Source: Sisyra terminalis (taxonomy: Eukaryota > Arthropoda > Insecta > Neuroptera > Sisyridae). From it: DNA of 64,000 bases. Numbering within the stretch: the stretch's first letter is position 1; each line of letters begins with the position of its first letter. Positions 35,331-46,530 of this stretch are shown piece by piece. Made by a program: the position numbers and the translations under genes. The notes below the pieces were generated by a model. It saw only the letters and a list, made by a program, of their open reading frames with translations. It was not told the DNA's origin and did not search any database. The stretch spans positions 54,015,080 to 54,079,079 of the forward strand of contig OY292276.1 in NCBI GenBank assembly GCA_958496175.1, read 5' to 3'.

Positions 35331-36341
35331 AAAAAAATAGTATAGAGCATGCCAGGATGGGAAAAATAAAACATTAACAATAAAGGGTACCACACAAAAT
35401 ATTAGATGAGTGAAACTATTGTAACTTTTAAATTTATGACATTGAAAAACAAAAATGTGATTTTTTTTCCCTTGGGTTATCTTGAGTCTATTAATTTTTA
35501 CACCTCTGTGTCATGAAATTTCAAATCACAACGATGCTAAAGATGTTTTCACTTCAAAAAAATAGTAAAAAATTCAGACGAAGTCGTGGGTATTAGCTAT
35601 CCATAAATTTTTGATAGACCCACTCCAATACTTGGTTAACGTCCCCTTTTCTTCAGGTGAAATTTATAGAAGCTTTGGCGGCGACTCTTTCAAACCAACT
35701 TAAACAAATCACTTATAGATCGTTAGAAAATATCGTTTTGTATGAAACATTTACAGGAAGCACTTGGCTGGCACTCATATTTATGATTCTATCGAGATAA
35801 AATAATTATCTTTCATCAAAATGGAAAAAAAGAAAGGAAGCAGTTAATAGCGTATGTTATGAGTTGGCCTAACTGAAAAAAAATGCATGAAAAATATGCG
35901 AGGAAAGCGCCCACCTCCTACACCTGGCGCTGAACTGCACAGACGGGGTTCGAACCCCACGCGCCTCTCAGCCTCGTTTAATCATAAATTTTCCAAGACC
36001 TATGCTTCGCTTTGCAAATGTAATCACACGAAATCTTTATTACATTACTGAATTTAACACACACACATATTCATAGGACTATATATAGGGTGGTACTTCT
36101 CTAAAGGATTTTGAATAAAATAAACTAGGAATTGATAAAAAAAACTATTAACTTTCATGGAAATTTGCTTAAGATTTAGCTATTGAAAATTTCGATTTTA
36201 GCCTACATGGTTATATGGCAAATAAAACAGTCGATATGGATCAAATTTTGGGATCTATAGACTAAATTCTTCCAGAGATTTAAAAACATAATCATGTATA
36301 AGAGTTATGGAATATCTGAACACTTTTACAAGAGATGGGTC
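35331..36341. other. AT-rich stretch with a tRNA-like B-box
   Basis: Mostly AT-rich. A GC-rich island at 35,905-35,985 contains GGGGTTCGAACCCC (about 35,945), a perfect B-box-type palindrome, next to CACCTGGCGCTGAACTGC. No good A box at the right distance was found, so it is probably a tRNA or SINE scrap, not a tRNA gene. Confidence 0.4.
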
Positions 36342-37826
36342 ATTAGACTGGGCCCAAAAAAATAGACTATTTTTTTTTTGAAAAGTATATCGAAAATATT
36401 GTTCAAGGTGACAAAAAAAAAATATCGAGAAGGTTTGAGCCCTTAATATTAACATTAAGAGGTCTACCATCTTTAATTTCGATTTTTTATTTGTGCTTTC
36501 ATTTTTGAAACAATGTTGTCAAACTATCAAGGTAAAAAAAATCATCTGCACATATATTTATAGAAAATTAAATTTCCTACAAAAAACGTCTCAATGAAAA
36601 TTTTTGCCAGACACGCCGTTTCCGAATAATCAAGCTTTAAATATTGTTATAATTTTTAGATTTATCTTCTTTATTTTGGAATTCTGTTACTATTGAAAAA
36701 ATAAATATATAGTAATGAACTATATAGATTCTTGAAGGGAATTTAATGTTCTACAAAAAAGGTTCTGAACATTTTTACATAAAATCACTCTTTCAAAAGT
36801 TATTCCCAATTAAAGTTGAAGGAAAAATTAAATTATTGTTTTATTCGTTGTTGAACCAATTTGTTTTCATTCAGTGGGATATACTGACATTTTACATGAT
36901 CGAAAATCATAATTTTATCAATTTTATCGGTTGAAATATCTAAATTTCATAATATATCCAAACCTATTCTCAGTTAACAGCTATTTATTACAAGAAAACG
37001 TAAATTTACTGTCTTAAAATAATTAAAAAACTACAATTATGTGATTTAACTATTGAAAATTATTTATTTACATTGTTCCACATATTTGAAGAAAATAAAA
37101 ATCAGATTATGGATTACAAAAAAAAAGTATCCATGAAACAGAGTAAAAAAAATTTTAGGTATTTTTATAACCTAGAGTTTATAAAAAAATTATAATCTTT
37201 TATAATCAAAGTATTAGAATTAACTATTTATAAGGTTATTTCATCACATTAAACTTTTTTATTGAAATTAGGGATTTTTTTCGGACTCACTAATGACCAA
37301 TAGTAAGTACTGAAGTTGCTCTTCGTTTTTCGAAGACATTTTAATTCATTCAACTTTAATTATGAATAACTTTTGAAAATGTGATTTTATGTAAAAAAGT
37401 TACGAGATCTTTTTTGTAGAGCATTAAATTCCCTTCAAGAATCTATATTGTTTATTTATATATATTTATTTGTTCGTTAGTTACAAAATTCCAAAATAAA
37501 GAAGATAAATCTAAAAACTATATCAATATTTAAAGTTTGATTATTCGGAAACGGCGTATCTGGCGAAAATTTTCAAAGAGACGTTTTTTGTAGGGAATTT
37601 AATTTTCTATAAATATATGTGCAGAGGAATTTTTTTACCTTGATAGTTTGACATCATTGACGCAAAAATTAAACCACAAATAAAAAATCGAAATTAAAGA
37701 TGATAGACCTCGTAATGTTAATATTAAGGTCTCAAACATTCATGTTATTTTTTTTGTTACCTTGTACAATATTTTCGATATACTTTTCAAAAAAACAAAT
37801 TGTCGGTTTTTTTAGCCCAGTCTAAT
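36342..37826. mobile_element. TAGACTGGGC foldback element
   Basis: The left end TTAGACTGGGCCCAAAAAAA matches the reverse complement of the right end near 37,826. GAAAAGTATATCGAAAATAT, TAACATTAAGAGGTCTACCA and GAAACGGCGT-type words recur inverted in both arms. Arms are about 500 bp around a ~450-bp AT-rich centre. The ends can be read as TA plus GACTGGGC, consistent with a TA-targeting non-autonomous element. Non-coding. Confidence 0.8.
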
Positions 37827-39439
37827 GGGGCACCCTATACTTCAACTTATACAGTAATTGTTGGAAATGAAAATCGAAGCAAAGTACTAAAAAAATGGTC
37901 AAATAGTTATTACATGAAAAATGGGAGTAAATGTCTTGGTGTGTAGGTATTTCATCACATTTATCATCGGAACCCGTAAGCCAGGTTTTGAGGAGCCGGA
38001 CAGGGCCTGCCGCAATTGCCTATGAGTCACTCGGAAATTGGATCTTCCGGTTTTGCGATTACCATAGTCATGAGTTAAATTCGAATTAGTGCAAGCCAAC
38101 GAACGACGAAGCTCGCGGATTTCGATCGAATTCAGTCACGCGAAATCAAAATCGACAATAAATAATGAATGGATTGTTGGAGATTTGAATGAATGTTAAA
38201 GGTTTGGTGGCGAAGTGTGGGCGAACTTAGCTGTCGTTTGTTGGGCCGTTACGTTAGTTAACGGCCGACATCGCGTGATGGTTTGTGAACCGAGAAAAAG
38301 TTGGCACTTTACTTATGACTGATTTTGGCGATAAATTTTACACTATGGCGTTTTTTTTCCATCAATAATTCTATAAACTATCAAACGCTTTTACAGTTTC
38401 GAAATAATGTACACGAACATTAGTGCTGCTTAAATTTTCAATATTAACTATAGACTTGATTTTTTTATAATTTTCATAAATATAAATGATACATTATCAA
38501 ATTTTGGTCTTTATAAACTAAAATTTTTGGAGATTTCAATGCACGAAGTCTTACAAAACAAAATTTACTAATTAAATCAGCTGGAGACTTCAATGCAACT
38601 AACCACGCGAAACCCTTTACCTTTCATGCAAAAAAGATCATTTTTGAGTTATTTTTCAAATTCTAAACCATAATTTTAGGTTTCCAATAAAAAATTCTTC
38701 CATCATAAACTTTGATATCGATACAAAACAAAGTAGCAAGTTAAAAGTCGAACAGTTATATCTGTATTTTATGAACACTTTCGATAAAATAAATGACTTG
38801 CATTAAATCTCAGGGGGGTTGGGTGGACGAGGAGCCGCAATCGATTCAGGGGCAAGGTGGGTTATGGGATTATGGGGCGTTGTTGGTCATTTGTTCGTTT
38901 TGCTGTCGTTAGATTGTTGAATTAAACTGATGCCATAAAATATCTTTGACGTCGTTACATTGAATGCTTTGAAACACTTGAACGATTCGAGCTACTACAA
39001 CTAGCAGAAGATGATTGGTGAAGTACGATAGGGTACACATGTTTCCAATGTACTATACTCGATGTTTATTAGTATTTGATATACAGTATGTATGGTTAAT
39101 TGTTATTGCAGAAAAGGTCTTTTTTGCCTCAGGTTCTAGTAAAATTAGAGGATTTGAAATTTCGGATTTGCTTTGGAATCTAAATTCCAAATAGTTCGAT
39201 TTTGATGTTCTACCGGCGGGCCATTGGCGGGTCATTATGTTTATTTGAAAACAAAGCCAAATTACACTCATTCTTCGATTTACGCAAATGATACGTTCCA
39301 AAAGAAAATGCGTTAACCGAAACCACGTAAATTGAGACTTCAAGTTCATATAAAGTCGAGGCATAGGTTCCAGAAAACCGCGTAAAATGAGTACATTGTA
39401 TATACACATGTAACTGCTGAATTTGATTAAGAAACATAC
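37827..39439. other. Non-coding stretch, mixed composition
   Basis: 38,000-38,330 and 38,790-38,990 are more complex and GC-richer than their surroundings, but no exon or family was recognised. 39,240-39,400 contains words such as CGATTTACGCAAATGATACG and CCACGTAAATTGAGACTTCA that look like an old DNA-element remnant. Open frames of 96 and 132 codons on the minus strand overlap each other here and show no domain. Confidence 0.4.
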
Positions 39440-39898
39440 GGGGCCATCCATGAATTACGTCGCACGTTAATGAGAGGACGGTATCACCGTAATGTGACAT
39501 AGAGTGACAAGGGGCAGGGGGGGGGGGGGGTCAAAAGCTTTGTGACGTCACATGTTAAAATTTAAAATACTTAAAGACGAAATTTATATGTGAATAAAAA
39601 ATTTAAAAAAATTTCAAGCTTAATTAGTCGCTTTTTGTTTCCTAACTAGTCGTTTTTTCTTTTTGTTATCAGAAAAAATTGACTTTATGTTGATTCTATT
39701 GAAGATTGTTTAATAAAAATAAACAAAATGAAAAACTTTTTTTCTTTTGATTATTTTTAAATACATGCATAAGTTTGAAAAATGTGTCACGTCACATCAG
39801 GAGGGAGAGGGTTCTAAAAATGTGACAACCTCTGACAAGGACGGGGGGAGGGATATCAAAGTTCTAAAATTCGTGTGACGTAATTTATGGATGGCCCC
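39440..39898. mobile_element. GGGGCCATCCAT MITE
   Basis: Inverted ends GGGGCCATCCATGAATTACG and (from the right) GGGGCCATCCATAAATTACG, followed on both sides by TC and CACAC-like sequence. Internally GTGACAAGGGG and a G-run of 12-14 bases (about 39,517-39,530) are mirrored by a GACAAGGACGGGGGGAGGGA block near the other end. TA follows the right end and lies one base off the left end. Non-coding, 459 bp. Confidence 0.75.
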
Positions 39899-40149
39899 TA
39901 TTTACATACTTAATAATGTTCTTGGGAACTTGGACTCAAATAATAAGACGTTAAATTTTCAAATCATCTCAACGTTTCGTTGGTATTTATTTCCAGCTTC
40001 TTCTGGAGAGTTTTTAAAATTTTCTCCTGTGGAATATGATGGGTATGGCATTTTATTCCATTTAAGTTGTAAAAGCTTTAGGCGAATAACAAGTTATATG
40101 AGGTCAAATTTCTCCCCATAAAAACATAAGAAACTCATATTTCGAAGTT

Positions 40150-40663
40150 CGAGGTTAATTCTGGGTCTTCCAAGTGGGTCATTAACAATTGAATTTGGTA
40201 AATTTTACATTTTACCGATCTCACGTGCTGTTATTCAACGATTTGCATCAACTAATGATTTCATTGTGACTTTATCAACTTCAACCGGTCTTCTAGACCG
40301 TGGTGCATCTTTGACATCAACATTGCCGAAACGAAATTTTGCAAACCAGTTTTGGCACTGGTGTGCTGCCAATACATCTCCTGCATATACATCGGTTAAT
40401 ATTTTCTCGACTAAACAGCATTTTACCTTTTCTATAGTGAAAAAGTAATATTTGAGGAAAACTCTGGTTTTTGCTCTCCATATTTAAAAGGATACGCACC
40501 AAAAACTATTGCGTAGAATCACTTGAGCTTTTTCACATACAAGCCTTGCTATATTAGCTTTCAAAACATACAATGATTATTCGGGTTAGTTATAAAATGA
40601 GTGCAAAAAATACAATTAAATCTTTTGTCGGGAAAAAACAAAACTATTTTCCGAACAACCCAA
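40150..40663 (-). pseudogene. Mariner transposase, N-terminal remnant
   Basis: Reading down from a terminal-repeat-like TTGGGTTGTTCGGAAAATAG (40,663 inward), an ATG at 40,482 gives MESKNQSFPQILLFHYRKGK, the typical mariner start. After a frameshift, QCQNWFAKFRFGNVDVKDAP, RPVEVDKVTMKSLVDANR, a stop, then ITAREIGK can be read. These are the paired helix-turn-helix DNA-binding domain. Further stops and decay follow, and the DDD catalytic part is not seen. The 39,440-39,898 MITE lies where the rest of the element would be. Confidence 0.85.
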
Positions 40664-41904
40664 TTTAAAATGTACCGATTTTTTTCTTTTTTGACTTGAA
40701 TTTTTAACGACCTTTAACTTCCAATTGAATGGAAAAAACATAAAAACAGTAAAATGAATTTATTTAGTGAAAATTGTCACCTAAATTTTTCACCTAGATT
40801 ACTATAGACATCTACCGAAAAAGTAATGAATTTCTTTTTCCCAAACCTAATATTTCAAACTATGAAAGCGCCAAAAATATGAAATGGATTTTGAACTATT
40901 TGAAATCAAAATCAAGTGTTAAGTTATAACGTGAACTTTTATGAAATAAACGGTTTTAACCTTTATTCCTTCATGCAAAATATTTCTTTAAAACACTTGG
41001 TATAAAAAACGATTAAAAACCATCGATGAGGAACAAACAATTTGAGTTTTGAGATCTCTTTCAATTCCTGCAACAGATTAATTTTCCCCCTTCATTGCTT
41101 TTTTTTCTTTTTTCTTCATACGGAAAAATTCATTAATCGAAACATAAAACCTGGAAAAAAATTGTCTAGTTTCATATCACACACAAAAAGATAATTTATA
41201 GCTTAATTATCCATTTCAAGAAAAAATCGACCATTTCAAAACTGGTTTAATAACTTTTTTCTCCGTATTTTTCTCTGCTCACATATTTTTGAGCGACTTT
41301 TTATTGAAAATCGAATGGTTTAATTAGAACACAACTGAATCTCATATTTCATATTTATAAGAACCGTTTTTTCTTTTTTCTCTTTTCTCTACATTATTTG
41401 TTCCTCAAACGTTTTGACTCATTCGAAAGATATCTGTAACAAAAAGTCGAGAGGTTAGTTTGCTTCGACCATCATTGAAATAATGAGGCGTTTTATTTTT
41501 GGGTTCACATATTCGGCTTGGTCAAGGAGTGCCCCGTAAATTATACCAATAAAAATATAAGAAAAAATCAAGTACTTATGTGCCTCTCTACGACGAATGC
41601 TTCGTTGTGGAATTTCAAATGGAAAAAATTAAATTGAGTTGTAGTGATATCAAGGTTTCGAACAAAAAATATAAAAAAAAAAAACGCGTGCATTACATTT
41701 ATATTGTATCATTATGGTGAATGTTTCACCATTTGAAATATTGTAGAGTTTGGAAAGAAAATGAAAAGTAAAAGTTTAAGAACAAAAAAAGCTTTCCGCA
41801 AAATGAGTTATGGCGAAAATGAAAAGTTACAAAGTTCAAAAAAAAAAACAAAGTTTGCAATTCAAAATATCTAGAAAATCCAAAAAGAAACAATTCGCCT
41901 TCGT
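40664..41904. other. AT-rich stretch without a gene
   Basis: A/T-run-rich DNA. No open frame with a family resemblance, no repeat structure recognised. Confidence 0.5.
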
Positions 41905-42190
41905 AAAACATTTCCTACATAAAACGAAAATACGAGTAAAAGTTGGGAATATAATTTCACCATCAGTTGAACTGGAAAATGGATTACCTCAAGGATCGGT
42001 ATTAAGTGTTACTCTATTTTTAATAGCTATCAATGACAATGATACAAAAAGGAATTATTTTAAAAACGACAACAATGTTAATGCAGAAGAACATTAACAA
42101 TATCTTAAGTGGAACTTAGACAAATCTTTTAAATTATAAATTGAAAAAGCTGAATTTTCCATTTTTCTAACTAAACAATCTACCAGTAAC
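41905..42190 (+). pseudogene. Jockey-like reverse transcriptase scrap
   Basis: The frame at 41,910-42,097 reads KTKIRVKVGNIISPSVELEN followed by GLPQGSVLSVTLFLIAIND, the PQG motif region of a jockey-type reverse transcriptase. The next block with YADD is destroyed (DTKRNYFKNDNN then a stop). About 40 further degraded codons follow. No matching upstream motif is present. Confidence 0.75.
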
Positions 42191-42371
42191 ACCATAATAA
42201 AATTCCGCTTTGCTTTTCCCAGTTAAAATATAGTTTGATTGAAACATAGTCAGTTTCCTCTGAATTTAAAAAAGGTACCCTTATCATATATCTTACTAAT
42301 AAATAAAACTTATATTTTTACTAGCCAAACTAACTACAAAGTGAGCCACTAAGATTTTCTTTCAATGGGAT

Positions 42372-42805
42372 AGAAGAAGTATTCATAGTCAAACTCATAT
42401 TTTTTTTTAATTTTCACCATAACTTTTATTTACATCAAACTAAATTCATACAGATAAATAATAAAATAAATACAAAAATTGGATCTAAAATGAAGTATAT
42501 TATTGTTATAAATAACAGTATCAAAATATTTATTGTACTTTTTTCATCCAGTGAAATTTTCATTCAATGAATACAGAGCCAAATATCCCACTGCAACTAA
42601 AAAATGTTTGACAAAAAAATTATAGGATGAAAAAAGTACAATAAATATTTTTATACTGTTATTTATAACAATAATATACTTTATTTTATATGCAACTTTT
42701 GTATTTATTTATTCTATTATTTATCTGTATGAATTTAGTTTGATGTAAATAAAAATTATGGTGAAAATTAAAAAAAAAATGAATTTGACTATGAATACTT
42801 CTTTA
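42372..42805. mobile_element. Foldback MITE, ~175-bp arms
   Basis: GAAGTATTCATAGTCAAACT at the left pairs with AATTTGACTATGAATACTTC at the right. TTTTCACCATAACTTTTATT, ACAGATAAATAATA and AACAGTATCAAAATATTTAT are also mirrored, and the loop is about 42,551-42,625. Arms are about 90 percent identical by eye. Non-coding. Confidence 0.8.
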
Positions 42806-44034
42806 TTGTTGAATAACTTTTAAACGGTAAAGTATATCGAAAAGAAGATTTAGATCTTTTTGTAGAGCGTTGAATTTCCTACAAGAAATAGCTGTTCAAA
42901 TATTTTTAGCAACATTTGTTTCCGTGAAAAAAAAAAATTAACTGCAAAAATCCCATGTTATTTAAATGGGAAATGTACTATGATTTAGGCACGGGTTAAT
43001 CTGAATATTAAGGGCTGGTCTGGGTCTGATTTTTTTTTTAGTTTGCAGAACAAAACCCAATTTGGGAAATAACGGACACCCTAATGTACACACGTACGAA
43101 AAATTATATATATAAAGATAAATATAAAGTGAAAATAAACGAAAATTTAAATAATAAATGGTTTTTTTATTAGCATATTTCGCCCTTTTTAGCACACATT
43201 TGCATGTAAATTTTGCCATTTTGATAGTGTATATTGATATAATCCGATGTTTATTCATAAATAAGCTTTGTATGCATTAATACAATTGTATACATTAAGG
43301 GCTAATATTTAATAAAGGGTTAATATTTAAAAACGCATTAAAGAACATATCTTCAGGTTTGTTACTTGGGTCTCCCTATAAAAATCGGGTAGTTATTTAA
43401 GGGTTAAACAATAAAATAATCCCAGTCTTCTCAAAGATGTAAACATTAAAAAAAAGCAGCTTGATTTATACTTTATGAGTAGTAAAACATAAAGCCTATA
43501 AAGTGGTTTTAAAACGTATTAATCGATTTGATTAATAATTGATATGATTACAACTATTCGATCGTTTTAAATAATATGTAACGATTTATAATTCCAAAGA
43601 AAATAGGACCAAAGTCAGTCAATTACACTATTATAAATTGTTACAAGTGAAAAATCAAGAGGAAAAAAGAATAAATAAACTCTACATCGATGGTAATAAA
43701 TACTAAAGGCATTAAAGGCGTTTACATTTTCAATTTTGAGTTGCATTTGAAAAACACGTTTTCTAAATCTCATCTGACCGTGATTAAGTTAACTATTAAT
43801 ACTTTCCCGACATTTATATTCACAATAATATTTATTTAATTCTTGATAAAGTCAGTTTTATAGGCCATAATTAATATACTGGTCGTTGATAATTAATGCA
43901 TTTTTTTCAGAGGAAAAATTCAAAACGAGCCGAGACACGATAAATTTTCGATGAAACCGCTTCAAAAACGCCGTATTTGGTGGAGCTGCAAGTCGTTATA
44001 ATATATATATATATATATAAGTAAATATATATAA

Positions 44035-44081
<47 letters not shown>

Positions 44082-45880
44082 ATAAATTGTGTTTCCTCAA
44101 ATTTATCATTCGATTTGGTGATTTGTGCGATGGAAATTAATTAAAAAATGTATAAATATTGTCTTTCGATAATTTCAGATGTGTGTAAGTTATTGGAGGT
44201 AGGATGTAACTAATAAAATTAATATTTGTGAAGGAATTTCAAAATTAAAAAAAAAATGTTAAACGTTTCGTTTTGAAATGAGATTTTTATCACAGAAATG
44301 GTAAAATCTTCTTTTTGTCTTTGTGATTTGTTTGTTTTTAATAATTAGTGTCACAGATATGTGAGACGTGTGGGTTTTGAATCGCATTAATTACCGAAAA
44401 ATATTTCTATAGATTGAACATTAAATTTTCAACCATTTTCGAATACTTTGCTGGTAGAAAAATTAATTTTAACTACATTTTTTTTAATAATTAAACATTT
44501 GGTTTTTCGAAAAAAAAATCAGTTGAAAATAATGTGGCCAAATAAAAAGTCATTCCCCTGGACTGGTTTTCGTAATTGGATGAAACAAGAAAATGGAATT
44601 TTCTTTCAAGAATCAAGCAAACAAAATTGTTAACTTTGGCTTAAACAATAATAAATTGGATTAAACCCTAAAATGTGAATATTAAAATATATAAGACAAT
44701 AAATAATATAATATAATATGTTAAACATTAACCAGTGTAGTAGAAGCGACTTTAAAAAAAAAATAATAAATTGGATCCATAAAGACTAAAAGATTTAAAA
44801 GTTATCATATTTTTTGCTAAGGGTAGATCAATCGATGGAGGTGTTATCAACAATGGTTTCAACAATTTCGATTTAGGTTCACCCTGAAAACACATACGTT
44901 TTTCGTCGGCTTTTCGTGGTTAGAACCGATGATTTGGATTCATTTTTCCATCGAAAAGATTTGAGGTCTTAAGGATGTAAAATTGTATGTACTAAATTTG
45001 CCGAAAAAATCATAATTTTCAAGGGGTGACTTTTTATTATAAGAACTGGTTTTCTCAACGGATTATGAGACAATGTCCTTACGTGAGAAGGAATGTGATT
45101 TTTTTTTGTCCTGTGTGCAAAAGGATACCCACAATGTCGTTACAAAGTTTCAAAAATTTAGTTTAAAATTTTAGACTGAATCATCATTAAGATAACTGCA
45201 TAAATAGAATTTGCATTTAGTGGCTAGATCTATGGGAATTCAAAACGGGTAGTTAAGGATGTAAAATCGCATGCTCTAAATTTGTTCTGAAACTCATTAT
45301 TTTCAAGGGGTGACTTTTCATATGTCTTACGTTTTTTAACTCGCGGTGTAATTGGAAAATTGGGGAAGAAACAGACTTTTCCAATTTTCCAATTTTTCAA
45401 TTTTATAGCAAAGATTCCTAAGTTCATTTTCCCATTTCTTAAGACTATCGTATTTAAGCCTTTTTTTTCGAATTTGATAAAATATTATAGAGGGGCTTAA
45501 TTTTTTTTCTATTTACGTTTTCTTCCCTGGATTATCTTTTAAATGGTCTATCATGCGCATATTTCCAAATTTTCAGTTATACTCTTCAAGGCTAATATCA
45601 CCCTCCGAAACCACGTCATTTGTGGATAATATTATCTAGTTTTTCCTTTATTCCCGTCTTGATGTTTCTGCTTTTAATCCCACTTTTGTACAACCATTTT
45701 CTAAAATTTTAAGCCTAATTTATTATTATTAATAACAACTCCGACCAAAACGGTTGGTGGATCCAAATGGCCAGGATTTTTTGATTTATTTTTCTGTAAG
45801 TACTATATGAAGTTCCCCTAACGTTGACAATTACAAATTACATTAGCAAGTTCATTATGGTTTTCGGTTAATATAAATAG
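42806..45880. other. AT-rich stretch with microsatellite and small repeats
   Basis: 43,998-44,088 is a broken (TA)n tract. The fragment 42,806-43,095 has words of the foldback family (AAAGTATATCGAAAAGAAGA) and the end GGACACCCTAATGTA resembles the TIR at 51,673. A ~72-bp direct repeat (AAGGATGTAAAAT ... TTTTCAAGGGGTGACTTTT) occurs at about 44,973 and 45,254. No gene recognised. Confidence 0.5.
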
Positions 45881-45884
45881 GTTG

Positions 45885-46060
45885 TATATCAATCCAATCT
45901 CGAGTGTTCCTCAGTCATGGTATTTGCTGTCTTCCAATTCCTAGAGGACTTTCGATTTTATCTTTCATTATGAGTTGAAAGATTTGTATCAATATTCTCT
46001 CGGAAAATACCTTTGAAACGATATCGTGTTTGTCTTCATAGTTATCAATGTTTTCTGAAC
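45885..46060 (-). pseudogene. Possible reverse transcriptase scrap
   Basis: Minus-strand reading gives SKVFSERILIQIFQLIMKDK, then IGRQQIP, a stop, and LRNTRDWIDI. The layout resembles the KVFERI...L...GFR region of non-LTR reverse transcriptases, but the match is loose and decayed. Could be coincidence. Confidence 0.3.
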
Positions 46061-46154
46061 AGTATTTGCGATTGTTCCTTACGATTGTTTCATTGGCTTA
46101 CAAAATTTTGTTTCAATTATTAGAAAAATTTCAAAAAAATAAATTAAAATTTGC

Positions 46155-46530
46155 AATCAGCCTAAAATTAACATAACAAATCCAAACTTAAAAGGCAATA
46201 TAAAACTCCAAAATCCAATTGGAATTAAAAAAATATATCAATAATATGAACTGGTTTAAAATATTTTGCAATAAAAATTATTTTCTACAATAAAAACAGA
46301 TCAGTCGCTACTATATTCTGCTGAGCTTTTTTGTCTTTGAAAAATGAACTATCAACCTAAAATTAACATAGCAAAATAGTATTCCAAACTTATAAACCAA
46401 TATAAAATTCCAAAACCCTTTGTAGTTAAAAAAATGTATCAATAATATGAACTAGTTTAGAATATTTTGCAAAAAAAAAAAATTCTGCAATAAAAACAGA
46501 TCAGTCGCTACTATATTCTACTGAGCTTTA
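46155..46530. repeat. ~199-bp direct repeat, two units
   Basis: CAATAATATGAACTGGTTTA and ACAGATCAGTCGCTACTATA occur twice (the second at about 46,297 and 46,497), and the sequence between is conserved. Diverged by about 15 percent. Non-coding. Confidence 0.8.

Noticed and set aside
35905..35985. Possible tRNA gene at the GGGGTTCGAACCCC word
   Set aside because: No acceptable A box or cloverleaf at the right spacing; treated as a scrap.
37899..38099. 66-codon minus-strand frame starting MACTNSNLTHDY in GC-richer DNA
   Set aside because: Considered as an upstream Wnt exon, but it has no signal peptide, cysteine pattern or Wnt motif in any frame.
39053..39500. Overlapping minus-strand frames of 132 and 96 codons
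   Set aside because: No recognisable domain; they overlap in different frames and run into a MITE end, so they are probably chance frames in old element DNA.
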